DNA of 64,000 nt from Hymenoscyphus infarciens (taxonomy: Eukaryota > Ascomycota > Leotiomycetes > Helotiales > Helotiaceae), in the NCBI GenBank assembly GCA_001414345.1, contig LLCB01000037.1:124001-188000 (forward strand). The letters run 5' to 3'. The translations under genes were made by a program, and so were the position numbers. Below are positions 45,625-55,613 of the stretch, in pieces (positions within the stretch are counted from its first letter, which is position 1; every line of letters starts with the position of its first letter). The notes beneath the pieces were generated by a model, which was not told where the DNA came from, ran no database searches, and saw only the letters and a program-made list of their open reading frames with translations.

Positions 45625-48600
45625 TCACTTGAATAAACTCCTCAAATCCTCTAGCCTCTTTCTAGCGGCATCCATCTTATCGATCCTACCAGCCTCCTTG
45701 TCCATGCTAATACTGGCCAACTTCTTCTTCTTCTCCTGCAATTCCAGCATCTTCTCCTCGAAACTATCCTGCATGATGTACCGGACGGTCGTCACCTCTC
45801 TCTTCTGGCCAAGTCGATGAACACGGTCAACAGCTTGAGCCTCCGCTGCTGGGTTGTACTGCGGTTCCATGACGTAAACTTTATTCGCAGTGGTGAGGTT
45901 GAGACCGAGTCCACCAGCCATGATAGAAACCAGAATAACGAGAATTGAAGGGTCTGTACGGAAGTTATCCATAGCAGCTCCGCGCGCTGTCCGGGTCATC
46001 TTCCCATCCAAACGGCAATATTTGATATCATTCTGTTGCAGAGCGAGTTGAATGAGGTCAAGATGAGCTGTCCAGCCGGAGAAAACAACACTTTTGATCG
46101 GGGGTTCATTTGGCTGTAATGAAGACTCATACTTCGAGCGCAAGAGATCCTGGATCAATGCCTTAGTCTTGGTATGTGGCCCGTTATAATTTTCAATCGT
46201 CTTGGTAGAGCCCTTCCCCTTCGCCTTCGGTCCGCCCATGTCAGCACCACCTGGTTGTAGAGCAAAGAAGGAAAGTCGGATATGTTGCGAACAAATCGTG
46301 CAATTGACCATCGGACTGCCTTGAGCAAACTGTTCTAGTTGTGACTTGTAACCACCGAAACAGTTGGGGCACAGAATGTGAAAGCAGGGTGTCATATGGC
46401 CGATCGTCTCGTCCTTTGCCTCTCCATCTGCTTCGGCAGCCTCGTCCTTGGCACCAATCTTTCGATTGCAACCCGCGCAAACATCAGCATTGGTTTCGAC
46501 CATCAAATTGTACATGTCATAAGCTTGTTTCGACGAGAGTGCAGGTCGGTCATCCTCATCGTCGCTGTCAAGTTCAATGGCCGAGTCCTTGCTGAGACCG
46601 TACATAACTTGGAGATCCTCATCACACAAGAGGTCTCGGCCATGAGCACAAATAAGCCGTAGACGTAGAATCGACTGAAGGATATGAACGTATGACTTGC
46701 CACCCAATGATTTCTCTCGCTGTCCAACAATAACCTTGACCCGATCGGAAGCATTTTTGGCAAATATCTCGTAAATGTGCCGTTCCTCTGAATTGAAATC
46801 AAGTTTGACAAGGTGATCATGGCGTGGTGGCAGGTCAATGCGATCCTTGAGACGTCGAAGAGTGATGCTGTCTACCAATAATCGCAACTTGGGCAGAATT
46901 TCAGGATCGCACATCTTGAAAGGAGACATGATGTATTGAGCAAACCCTCCTTTTTCATCAAAAGGCTTGACACGAAGGAAAGCCATCAACGCACCAAGAT
47001 CCTCTAGACGGTTTTGAACGGGAGTTCCTGTGACTGCCCATCTGCGCGATGCCTGCAACCTGCAAATGGCCTTGGATTGTTGTGTTGACTGTTCTCGAAT
47101 CATGTGGGCCTCGTCAAGAACAATTCTGAACCAGTTGATTGCTTCAAGTGGATATACTCCGGGTTTGTTTTTGCTTCTGTGGGCAAATTCGCTTGCGACG
47201 GATCCATAAGTGGTGATAACCAAGTCAAACTCGGCAAGTTTGTTGATGTCCTTGATCCGACCTGCTCCATGATAAATGTAATAATTCAAAGTACCAGGCT
47301 TGACATGCTGTTTGATTTGGTCTTCCCAATTCGTGATTGTACTCAGAGGAGATACCAGCAATGTGGTCTTGCAATTTCGTACCAGGGGAGTCTGCTCAAT
47401 TTTGGGCAAAGCTCTCTTCCCTTTCTTAGCAGCACATGGCTCTCTATCATCCTTCTCCGCCTGAGGATCGAGGCTGGCCCACCGCATAGCTTCGACGTCA
47501 AGTGTTTGCGTGACTAACGATAATATGCTCAAAGTCTTGCCGAGTCCCATCATATCAGCAAGAATGCCACCCAAAACTTGGGGAGGGCTATTCCGCTCTT
47601 CTTGGCCAGTGATAACATTGACATAAGTCCTAGAACCCGCAACGATGTTGAGTCGCCAAAGAGAGCTATTTCCCTTTTCGTCGACGGAAAATACACGTTC
47701 TTTTTCCTTGGCTGTCATGAAATGAAGGCCTTGTTTTTGATGCTTCAAAAGGTCTGTAACAATTCGTTGATTGGGTTGCATTTCTGGGAGATTTTCGGAC
47801 TGCTCTAGAGAGTCAAACATGCCCAATACATCATTTCGAATATCCTCTGTCGTGCGCACTGGACCTTGGGGTTGACTGCTATATGAGGCCATTAGTCTTG
47901 GTGCAGGTTGAGCAGGTTTCTCCAGCACATGTGGATTGAAGAGCTCAGTTCCATTTTCAACAAACAGAGGCGTTCGTAGCCAAAGTTGTTTTTGAGCAAG
48001 GTGTCGACCAATTTGCAGGGCATGTCTTCTCGGGCCATATACATTGAGGTCAAGACCATATCTCTGGGAAATTTTTGCTCCTGGAGGTAAATCATCTGGC
48101 TTCTTAGGACGAGTGAGAATGCGACCGGCAGTGCGGATATTGAATTTGGCATCCAGAAGGGGAACCAAGCCAATGGCAGTATTCACGTCGACACAACCAA
48201 TGACTTCTCGAGTCCCATCTCTTACGTAGATCTGGTGGGTTCTTTCCCCCGCTGTCCGACGCAACTGAATTTTGACTTGAGGCCAAAAACTTTTGGATAC
48301 CGACATAGTGCCTGGTTTCGGAGTTGGAACTTGATGTGCGTTGATTTCCGCTCCCTCGATTCGACCATAGCAGACTTCAACGTCACCCGGATCAGTGGCG
48401 ACTTGAACGTCGTCGTCGTCCAAGATCAAAGTTTCCACGGCCTTTCCGTTGGTATTCATCTCCTCGTAACCTTCTTTTCTCTTCTCGTTCATGTATTGGC
48501 CCAGTACTCCATTTTGACCACCGCCACTGAACTGTGCTTTCTTTCCACCTGCGTCTCTTGGATCATCCATTTTCCTTCGTTTCTGTGGCACCAGACTCCG

Positions 48601-49026
48601 GTCTGCGACATTGTGCACGCGCTCTAGCATATGCCCCATACCACCCATTGTACCGTTTCCATTCGAAGGTGAAGTAAAGCCATTATGCCCGTTTGTACTG
48701 CTGCCATTCCCATTATACATCGGCATGGAAGGGTGCGCGTGCGACAATGCTTGCTGACCCCCCGCGGGCGTATCGAATTGGAAGTTAAGCTGAGCAGGAG
48801 GAGCGGAGTTGAAGTTGGCAGCGTTGTTGTGGTTCGAGTAGCCATTTTGGGGTGCCTGCTGCTGCGGAGCTCGTGGGTTCAATAACTGATTTGGATTCCA
48901 TTCGCATTGTCCGCCGTGCCCGCCGTGCCCGCCGGGTGAAAAAGCCGGGGTGCCGTTCGCGGTGAAAGGGAGATTCGGGAATCGAGGACCTCCCCAAGTA
49001 CCATCGTGGGCGTGTTGATCTTCCAT
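45625..49026 (-). CDS. HIRAN-RING SNF2-family ATPase (Rad5/HLTF-like)
   Basis: Intronless, 1,133 aa from the Met at 49026 (strong context CACCATGG). The frame stays open 73 codons further upstream to 49245, but that stretch is compositionally leader-like. Order: Gly/Asn/Gln-rich N-terminus; HIRAN-like region (about 230-355); helicase motif I ADMMGLGKT (about 490-498); DEAH at ~634 and TGTPVQN; split RING finger CAGC...CFHILCPNC...CTIC (about 846-908); C-terminal helicase with FSGWTAHLDL, RLDGKMT, MAGGLGLNL and QAVDRVHRLGQ. A RING embedded between the helicase lobes plus HIRAN is the architecture of Rad5/HLTF/SMARCA3, DNA-dependent ATPases and ubiquitin ligases of post-replication repair. Whether it is the orthologue of yeast Rad5 or a fungal paralogue needs a tree. 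Confidence 0.88.
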   Translation of the reverse strand: MEDQHAHDGTWGGPRFPNLPFTANGTPAFSPGGHGGHGGQCEWNPNQLLNPRAPQQQAPQNGYSNHNNAANFNSAPPAQLNFQFDTPAGGQQALSHAHPSMPMYNGNGSSTNGHNGFTSPSNGNGTMGGMGHMLERVHNVADRSLVPQKRRKMDDPRDAGGKKAQFSGGGQNGVLGQYMNEKRKEGYEEMNTNGKAVETLILDDDDVQVATDPGDVEVCYGRIEGAEINAHQVPTPKPGTMSVSKSFWPQVKIQLRRTAGERTHQIYVRDGTREVIGCVDVNTAIGLVPLLDAKFNIRTAGRILTRPKKPDDLPPGAKISQRYGLDLNVYGPRRHALQIGRHLAQKQLWLRTPLFVENGTELFNPHVLEKPAQPAPRLMASYSSQPQGPVRTTEDIRNDVLGMFDSLEQSENLPEMQPNQRIVTDLLKHQKQGLHFMTAKEKERVFSVDEKGNSSLWRLNIVAGSRTYVNVITGQEERNSPPQVLGGILADMMGLGKTLSILSLVTQTLDVEAMRWASLDPQAEKDDREPCAAKKGKRALPKIEQTPLVRNCKTTLLVSPLSTITNWEDQIKQHVKPGTLNYYIYHGAGRIKDINKLAEFDLVITTYGSVASEFAHRSKNKPGVYPLEAINWFRIVLDEAHMIREQSTQQSKAICRLQASRRWAVTGTPVQNRLEDLGALMAFLRVKPFDEKGGFAQYIMSPFKMCDPEILPKLRLLVDSITLRRLKDRIDLPPRHDHLVKLDFNSEERHIYEIFAKNASDRVKVIVGQREKSLGGKSYVHILQSILRLRLICAHGRDLLCDEDLQVMYGLSKDSAIELDSDDEDDRPALSSKQAYDMYNLMVETNADVCAGCNRKIGAKDEAAEADGEAKDETIGHMTPCFHILCPNCFGGYKSQLEQFAQGSPMVNCTICSQHIRLSFFALQPGGADMGGPKAKGKGSTKTIENYNGPHTKTKALIQDLLRSKYESSLQPNEPPIKSVVFSGWTAHLDLIQLALQQNDIKYCRLDGKMTRTARGAAMDNFRTDPSILVILVSIMAGGLGLNLTTANKVYVMEPQYNPAAEAQAVDRVHRLGQKREVTTVRYIMQDSFEEKMLELQEKKKKLASISMDKEAGRIDKMDAARKRLEDLRSLFK

Positions 49027-49942
49027 GGTGATGCTGCGAGGGTTGCGCGCATGCAGATGTTGTGTACTGTAGGTTCCAGGTTGGTTGCGCCGTTTGTCCT
49101 TGAGAAGGCTACAAAGGCTTCGCGACAGAGAGGTCAAGCCATGTGGCAGGTGAAGTCGGTACGGGTGGCGGTAGACGAAAAGGAAGAAACGATGGGCGTG
49201 AGGTAGATACGGGTACCCAGGTAGTGACGGGAGTGAAGTTGACAAGAATTTTTATTTACATGCTTTCAGGTAGGCTTCGCGGGTGTTGGGCGTCTGTAGG
49301 CAAAATCTACCTAGGTAGGCGTAAAAGTGAGGTAAGCGGTAAGCGCACGCAAGAGGCGGCCTCGACAAAAGCGGCAAGAGCGGCCTCAAATACCTTCAAA
49401 TTACGGGCTTATAGGTATTGTTCCAGCGTCCTGGAAGTATCGAAAAGCTTGTTTGAAACTGTCTGAGACAATTCTCTTCAGTCACCCAAACGTTATGCTA
49501 ATATTCCTAAATTGTGCTCACAAGAGCGTGCTCTGCAACTCCGATGGCGATAATCGAGTTCAGCATCGCCTTCATTCACCCACCTCTTTCTTACCCAAAA
49601 ATAGAAATAGGGATAGAAGCTGTTCATGAACACAAATATTTCCGCTTTCCCAAGACCTTGAATAGTAATCTCTGGATAGAAGATTCAGGGGAAATGAAGA
49701 GGAATAGCCGAAGCAGATTACCTTACAATCTCGAACACGGAAGTCCGAACACCAAACATCACAAATAAACACATACACACCCAATGTTCACATACTCAGG
49801 TCTATATTCGTCGTCCCCATCCCAAATGTAAATTCCCAAACGCAAGTCGTGCCTCGATACGCCTAGACTATCCCAGTCCAATTTGGGCCGTTCCCTACTA
49901 TAATACACCAAAGAAGGATGTGCCGTTTTTTGCCCATCTAAA
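49027..49942. other. Intergenic: SNF2 5' leader and LSB6 3' flank
   Basis: The 49027-49245 part continues the SNF2 frame. The rest shows no gene. CCTACCTAGGTAGGCGTAAA-type direct repeats occur near 49300. Ordinary composition. Confidence 0.45.
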
Positions 49943-52240
49943 TTAACACCATGTAAAAACAGGATTCTTACTTTTCACAGTTTCTAATCTTTCCACAATC
50001 ACCTTTCGGTGGTTCCCATCCATTCCCTCCGCCGCCGCATAGCCCAGATCTCCGTCCGTATCATCGCCATCGTACATAAGTGGGAGACCACGATTCTTAG
50101 ATGAGAGAGAAAACCGTCGGCCTTCCCCTCGTCGTGGAGTTTGTGCAACAGGTCGAGAAGGTCCATCGTAACTCATACGACCTCGAGAGTGTCCAAGTTC
50201 CGGGCGATCGGTAAATTTGACCTGGCTCTTGAACGCATCTCGAGCATTGGCCCCTTCAGGAAGTGACTCTGGTGATTGAACAGCTGACACCTCTTCGCTT
50301 GCACGAGGGCTAACCAACTCGAATCGATTCGGGTTTGGAAGTTCCGTCGAAGGAGAGGATAGACCCAAGAGATCTGGTTGTGGGGCAGAAGCGTTAGCCG
50401 CACTGATATCCATCTCCTCTTCGTCCAAATCCCTTTGGAGGCCAACATCGTTTCGCCTTCGCATTTCCCCTGAGGGAACTCGCATTGGGACCGCTACAGG
50501 AATATCAACCAAATCGTCCCAAACACAAACTCGGGCTCTGCGAGTCAACTCCAAGGGTCCATGGTCAACCATCTTGAGAGTTTCCACCACATTCCAAGCT
50601 TGTCCTTTCATAACCGCGATTTGTCTTGCAAACATACGCTCCTGGAAATCCGCATCCTGACTGAAAATCTTTCTCAATTCTAGTTGCGTTTCGCTCCACC
50701 ATTGTTTGGACGTAAGAAGTGGCAAAAAGTGATCTCTAGTTTTTTGTGAAAATGGTTGTCCGATAAGGGAAACAGGAAGGAAGAGCCAGCCAAAAGGGAA
50801 ACTTCGCCAGGCATCTGGATGCTTCCATGGCCACGATAAACTGTTGTCAATAGCCCCAAGTGACATGGTAGGCCCAGCATGTGGATTCGGCGTAGCTGAT
50901 CTACTGATGGCCTCCATAGGTTGTTGAGTTCTATAAGGTCGAGTTTCCGGGCTACCTGAACCTGCTACAAGCCGTGGTGAAGGCTCCTCATATGCACCAT
51001 TCATTTTTAATGGTTCGGAAACAATAGATACGTCCTGGTTTTCGTAATCCACCTTGATCATCCAATTGTCTAAACCTCTATCCGTATTCCTCATGATGTA
51101 ATCAAGAATGACGAGCTTCTCGAGCTCTTCCCGGAAGGATTGTTGCAATGTTTCTGTCCACACGAAACGTCTATTTCCTCCTTCTGTGGGTGCCATCGGA
51201 ATTTGTTCCTCTTCATCGTCGTCATCGTCGCGAGAGCTGTTCGGTCTGCATGTTTCTCTCCATGCTTTACTCTTTCTTTGGGGGTCGCTGGGTCTGTATG
51301 ATCCGGCAACTCGGTCTGGCCAGGGGTTCTCCCGCAAGAAGATATTCGCATCCTTGAAACCTTTCAAGAAAACCTGAAAACTACCAACCTTTGGCGGAAA
51401 TGGCTTCTTCCTTCTATAGAAATTCCTCCGTGCCCAGAAGTCGTAATGAAATGATTTTGAGGAAAGATGAACGATGTCGGTATAAGGAACTAGGTTTGTT
51501 CGTAATCTGCAATCTAGAGTATATGCCGCGGCTTCGGAGACGTAACTGAGATTGGGAATAAGACATGCGCGTCCGAAAAAGCATGGGAATAAATTCCGAT
51601 GTATCCATTTGTTCCATTTTGGATTTCCTGCGGCGTAGGGTTCCTCGTCCTTGGGCTTGAAGACTCCCACCACCTTTCCCTCAGTATTCCTCGCAAAGTA
51701 GCTGCCAGAACTCCCTTGTGTAATCATCTTTGGATGCATCCCTTGCTCGATAGCAACCCTAACACTCTCCACTATGACCTCGAATTCCGCCTTGGTCATT
51801 TGTCCTTGGTCGCCGCCATCTGCCAGTGTTTCGGCCGTCGCTGGTCGAACACCTTCTGGTGCCTGGAATACCGAGTGGTGGATTTCCAATCTCTCCTCTT
51901 CGTCCGTCTTGCCCTTCACTTTACTGATCTTGAATTTCGAGGCGATTTCGTCAGCCCATCGTTCCAACCTAGCATTTATGGCCTTGATGTCAACCCCGGA
52001 GACGGAACTATTGCTTCCCATGCGCCTTCTATTCCGTGGCCTGCGGGTATTTGTTGGAGATGTATTGCCATCGGTCAACATGCCACCGTGGGCACGAGGT
52101 TGGGTAATGGAGGCATATCGTGGAGCACCGGCTGGTTGGAGTGAGGCATAGCTGTTGGCGAGATCGTCATTATCAGAATCGGAGTCTTCTGCTTGAGCAA
52201 TGCGGGCATATCCAGTGGTGGGAGGCCGTGTCTTAGGCAT
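49943..52240 (-). CDS. LSB6: Type II phosphatidylinositol 4-kinase
   Basis: Single exon, 765 aa. The N-terminus is disordered with RRPRNRRRMGS. Kinase lobe I has GSSGSYFARNTEGKVVGVFKPKDEEPY (glycine loop and the ATP-binding lysine of VFKPKDEEP, about 181-207), then NLFPCFFGRACLIPNLSY. That is the Cys-rich palmitoylation region of the family, here with fewer cysteines than animal CCPCC. The catalytic and metal-binding part is LDYIMRNTDRGLDNWMIKVDY (about 389-409). SWPWKHPDAWRSFPFGWLFLP and HFLPLLTSKQWW follow, then a long Ser/Pro-rich tail ending KNPVFTWC. The enzyme makes PI4P on Golgi, endosomal and vacuolar membranes. A head-to-head arrangement with RRP8 leaves 267 bp for both promoters. 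Confidence 0.93.
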   Translation of the reverse strand: MPKTRPPTTGYARIAQAEDSDSDNDDLANSYASLQPAGAPRYASITQPRAHGGMLTDGNTSPTNTRRPRNRRRMGSNSSVSGVDIKAINARLERWADEIASKFKISKVKGKTDEEERLEIHHSVFQAPEGVRPATAETLADGGDQGQMTKAEFEVIVESVRVAIEQGMHPKMITQGSSGSYFARNTEGKVVGVFKPKDEEPYAAGNPKWNKWIHRNLFPCFFGRACLIPNLSYVSEAAAYTLDCRLRTNLVPYTDIVHLSSKSFHYDFWARRNFYRRKKPFPPKVGSFQVFLKGFKDANIFLRENPWPDRVAGSYRPSDPQRKSKAWRETCRPNSSRDDDDDEEEQIPMAPTEGGNRRFVWTETLQQSFREELEKLVILDYIMRNTDRGLDNWMIKVDYENQDVSIVSEPLKMNGAYEEPSPRLVAGSGSPETRPYRTQQPMEAISRSATPNPHAGPTMSLGAIDNSLSWPWKHPDAWRSFPFGWLFLPVSLIGQPFSQKTRDHFLPLLTSKQWWSETQLELRKIFSQDADFQERMFARQIAVMKGQAWNVVETLKMVDHGPLELTRRARVCVWDDLVDIPVAVPMRVPSGEMRRRNDVGLQRDLDEEEMDISAANASAPQPDLLGLSSPSTELPNPNRFELVSPRASEEVSAVQSPESLPEGANARDAFKSQVKFTDRPELGHSRGRMSYDGPSRPVAQTPRRGEGRRFSLSSKNRGLPLMYDGDDTDGDLGYAAAEGMDGNHRKVIVERLETVKSKNPVFTWC

Positions 52241-52507
52241 AATTGATTGTATTTCTAGCTCCTAGAGAGCATGGCGACGTGGAGATGGTGGTGTAGGTGG
52301 GTGTGAAGTCGATTGTGTTGCCACGATGTGCCACGACGCTGGAATCAAGGCTGGAGCTGGCAAGGTACTATTTCGGGTCCCGTCACACTAGCACACCACG
52401 TGAAAGTGCAAGCATCTTTGGTGGGGCTAGAATCTAGGGAAGAAAAATAATATTTTCCCAAGTCAAACCCTCGACCTTAACTACCCACACCCATTCCACC
52501 ACCCAAT
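52241..52507. promoter_or_regulatory. Shared divergent promoter of LSB6 and RRP8
   Basis: 267 bp between two divergent start codons. No canonical TATA box. It contains a CACGTG core (CCACGTGAAAG, about 52397-52407) and GGCGACGTGG, which might bind bHLH or bZIP factors; that is inference. Confidence 0.5.
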
Positions 52508-54001
52508 ATGTTTGCCGTCCCAGGTTGGTCCGTAGAGTCCAAGGCTTTAAAAACACAAATACACGCAACGAAAGCTCCCGCCACCGACAACAATGACACC
52601 GAAGGCAAGAACGATAAGAAGCGGAAACGAGGAAAGCGCGGCGATGTCAATTCCGACAATGTCGCAGAGCTGTATGAGACAGTAATTGAGGGCAAGGTGG
52701 GCGAAAAGCGACAAAAGATTTCCAAGGATGGGTCTACCGAAGACGAAGTCGTTGTGCCACCAAAAGTCAAGGGTGTAAAGCAAGAGAAGAAGAAGAAGGA
52801 AAAGACATTGAAAGACAAGAAGCGGGAGAAGAAGCTACGGGAGGCATCTGGAGAGACCGTCGACAAACCTAAACCTGCCGAATCGAAGAAACCTGCCGAA
52901 TCGAAGAAACCTGCGAAAGAGGTACCCGTCGTCGCCCCCGCTCCAACCCTCACGCCCCTCCAAGCATCTATGCGCCAAAAACTCGTATCAGCTCGATTCC
53001 GCCACCTAAATCAAACACTTTATACCACGCCCTCCGCACACTCCCTCTCCCTCTTCTCCGAAAATCCCGAGATGTTCACCGAGTACCACGAAGGTTTCCG
53101 CCGTCAAGTTGAGGTCTGGCCTGAGAATCCAGTGGACGGGTATATTCGAATAATAAAAGCACGAGGCAAAGTTCGAGGACCAGGTCGTAAAGGAGAAGCA
53201 GAGATAGCACCGGCAGCAATCACATTACCCCGCACAGAAGGAACCTGCTACATTGCGGACTTAGGCTGTGGAGACGCTGCATTATCGGCTGCTTTACAGA
53301 AGGATTCCAAGAAACTACAACTCAAAATTCACAGTTTTGATCTTTATTCTCCACATCCACTTGTTACGAAAGCAGATATTGCGGATCTGCCACTCAAGGA
53401 TGGCAGTGTAGATATTGCTATATTTTGTCTTGCTCTTATGGGTACGAATTGGATTGATTTCATTGAAGAGGCCTTCCGGATTCTCAGGTGGAAAGGGGAG
53501 CTATGGATTGCTGAGATAAAATCTCGCTTCGGACGTGTCGGAAAAGGGGGAAGAGTGGACCACAGCGTAGGAAACCGACAAAGAAAGCAGCAGGTTCTTA
53601 GCAAAAAGGACAAACAAAAGGCCGAGGACGAGGCAGCAAAGGGACACGATACAGCTCTCATGGTGGAGGTTGACGGGAACGATGATATGAAAGTGGAGAC
53701 GGATGTCAGTGCCTTCGTCGAAGTCCTTCGCAAGCGTGGATTCGTTCTCAAAAATGAGGATAGAGGAGAGAAGCCTATTGATTTGAGCAACAAGATGTTT
53801 GTCCGTATGCATTTCGTCAAGAGTCAGACTCCTTTGAAGGGCAAATGTGTACCAATTCCTGAGGGAATGAGCGAGATGGGATTAGAAACATGGAAAAGCA
53901 AGAAGCCGAAGAAGTTTTTGGAATCAGCCGATAAAGGGGAGGAGATACCCATTTCTAGCGAGGCAGCAGTTTTGAAGCCATGTGTTTATAAACTGAGATA
54001 G
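52508..54001 (+). CDS. RRP8: 25S rRNA adenine-N1 methyltransferase
   Basis: Single exon, 497 aa. A lysine-rich N-terminal half (nucleolar-type, with KKRKRGKRG and an 18-nt tandem repeat encoding AESKKP twice at about residues 124-135) precedes the conserved region beginning LQASMRQKLVSARFRHLNQTLY (about 151-172). The methyltransferase fold contains motif I ADLGCGDA (250-257), SFDLYSPHP, TKADIADLPLKDGSVDIAIFC and the RILRWKGELWIAEIKSRF block, all hallmarks of Rrp8. The enzyme deposits m1A on helix 25.1 of 25S rRNA (position 645 in yeast) using SAM, in the nucleolus. A charged insertion (about 350-400) separates the last strands, longer than in yeast. Start chosen at the first Met of the conserved MFAVPGWSV opening. 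Confidence 0.93.
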   Translation: MFAVPGWSVESKALKTQIHATKAPATDNNDTEGKNDKKRKRGKRGDVNSDNVAELYETVIEGKVGEKRQKISKDGSTEDEVVVPPKVKGVKQEKKKKEKTLKDKKREKKLREASGETVDKPKPAESKKPAESKKPAKEVPVVAPAPTLTPLQASMRQKLVSARFRHLNQTLYTTPSAHSLSLFSENPEMFTEYHEGFRRQVEVWPENPVDGYIRIIKARGKVRGPGRKGEAEIAPAAITLPRTEGTCYIADLGCGDAALSAALQKDSKKLQLKIHSFDLYSPHPLVTKADIADLPLKDGSVDIAIFCLALMGTNWIDFIEEAFRILRWKGELWIAEIKSRFGRVGKGGRVDHSVGNRQRKQQVLSKKDKQKAEDEAAKGHDTALMVEVDGNDDMKVETDVSAFVEVLRKRGFVLKNEDRGEKPIDLSNKMFVRMHFVKSQTPLKGKCVPIPEGMSEMGLETWKSKKPKKFLESADKGEEIPISSEAAVLKPCVYKLR

Positions 54002-54498
54002 CCTTATTCTCCAAATGAGAATAGGAGAATGACACATCATTAGTTCAGAAGCTTGAGACAATTGAAATTATTCTCTGGATGAGTTTCGGACAATCATAGG
54101 CCATTGTTAGAGCAGCTTAGGGGAATTTCAAAATATTGTTCGTAAACTTAAGGGCCATTGAAATGATTGTTCAAAGCGAGCTGGGGACAATATAAAACTG
54201 CTATTCCAGAAGTTTGGAATAAACGAGAAGTGGGAGAGCCAATCACTCGTAGGAGAAAATAGGTAGGAATCCCATCGCTTTCAGCTGATTGAATATATTT
54301 CCACCTTTAGTTTAGTACGAGTATTGATTTTTATTTTGAAACCAAACCTGAGAATAATGCGGTTGTAATGACGTATAGCAGCAACCGTTAATGCCGGGGT
54401 CGTCGATGCGGTGGGTATAAGTCGCGTCTCCCCTCTTCAACAATTTAGTACAACAACAAAAAAACCACACCATTCCCTTTCGCTCAAGTACATTCAAT
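54002..54498. other. Intergenic between RRP8 and the 54499 gene
   Basis: No gene. Several loose repeats of GAAATNATTNTT and GGGCCATTG-type words occur around 54055-54190. A CAACAA-rich leader precedes the next ATG. Confidence 0.45.
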
Positions 54499-55392
54499 AT
54501 GGTATCACTACGAAGCGGAAAACGCGCTAGCGACAATGGCACTCCATCTATCGAACCCCAAAAGAAGAAAGTCAAAGCAGCAAGTCGCACCGCGAAATCC
54601 AAGACGCCAGCGAAAGCAGAAGCCAAAGTAAAGGATCAAACTCTACCTCGAAAAGCTGCCCCCGCAGCTGAAACCCCAAATCCAAAGCGCGACGAACCAA
54701 ATGCCGAAGGCGAAGCAGACACCAAAGACGAAGAATCGCGACCCAAAACCCCGCTCGGTGAAACCATCGCATCATCAAGCAACAAGAAGGCTCCTGAGAA
54801 GACCCCTGGACGCGTCGGTCCGATCGTAGAAGTTAAGCACGGTATCGAATTCAACATCGCACCTTTCAAGGGACCCAAAGGCCAAAAGGTGCGCAAGTCA
54901 TGGCATGAAAAGGAAGACGAATATACCGAGCGCGTACTCGAGACCCCGGAACATCCCTTCCATGCTCTAGAGGTATGCTTCAAAAAAGGTCCCAAGGGAT
55001 CGCCCACCTACGATGAGGCTGGCTTCGAGCTCGATTACAAAAAGGTCGCAGAATGGAAGAAACCAAAGCCCTACAACAAGGCAGCAATGATGAGGGGAAT
55101 GGATAAGGCTGTGGACCGTATGGTGAAGGAGGAAACGAGGATGGCACAACTTTTTTGGGAGCCGGGAGCAATTGATCTTGAGGGCCATATCGATACAATG
55201 GATGCTTGTTATTGGAGAGATCGAGTATCAAAGGATTTGAATATACCTTGGCACAAAGTTGGCGTTCCCGAATTCGAGAAGTGGGACAAGTTGGGTTTTC
55301 CCAAAGCAAAGAAGGGAGAGTACCAAAACCCGACCCGGGAGGAGAAAGATCGGATCATGAGGATGATGAGTGGTGCCAGTCTACGGAAATAG
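54499..55392 (+). CDS. Hypothetical basic nuclear-type protein, 297 aa
   Basis: Single exon. The first ~110 residues are low-complexity Lys/Ala/Pro/Glu with a probable bipartite nuclear signal (GKRASDNGTPSIEPQKKKVK). The remaining ~185 residues look folded and conserved in style. They include VGPIVEVKHGIEFNIAPFKG (about 106-125), WHEKEDEYTERVLETPEHPF, FWEPGAIDLEGHIDTMDACY and WRDRVSKDLNIPWHKVGVPE, and end with charged helices. No enzyme signature is visible and I do not recognise the family. It could be chromatin-associated, by composition only. Co-oriented with RRP8 and convergent with the lysozyme gene, whose stop lies 221 bp away. Confidence 0.7.
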   Translation: MVSLRSGKRASDNGTPSIEPQKKKVKAASRTAKSKTPAKAEAKVKDQTLPRKAAPAAETPNPKRDEPNAEGEADTKDEESRPKTPLGETIASSSNKKAPEKTPGRVGPIVEVKHGIEFNIAPFKGPKGQKVRKSWHEKEDEYTERVLETPEHPFHALEVCFKKGPKGSPTYDEAGFELDYKKVAEWKKPKPYNKAAMMRGMDKAVDRMVKEETRMAQLFWEPGAIDLEGHIDTMDACYWRDRVSKDLNIPWHKVGVPEFEKWDKLGFPKAKKGEYQNPTREEKDRIMRMMSGASLRK

Positions 55393-55613
55393 GTTTCGCC
55401 CTCCAGGAATCGATTCACGCCTACATGGTGTACAGCTTGCGGCAAAAGTGCTGGTTTTACTGGATCGGGAAATTCGTGAGCAAATTTGTTTCTTTCTTAA
55501 CCACTGCAAAAAGAAGCAAAAATCAAGGAGAAAAAGTTGGTTGGCAAGGTACCTCCCATTGTGTTCAAAACAAAAAAACTTTACTCTGTATTTTACATGT
55601 AATCAAGTACCAC

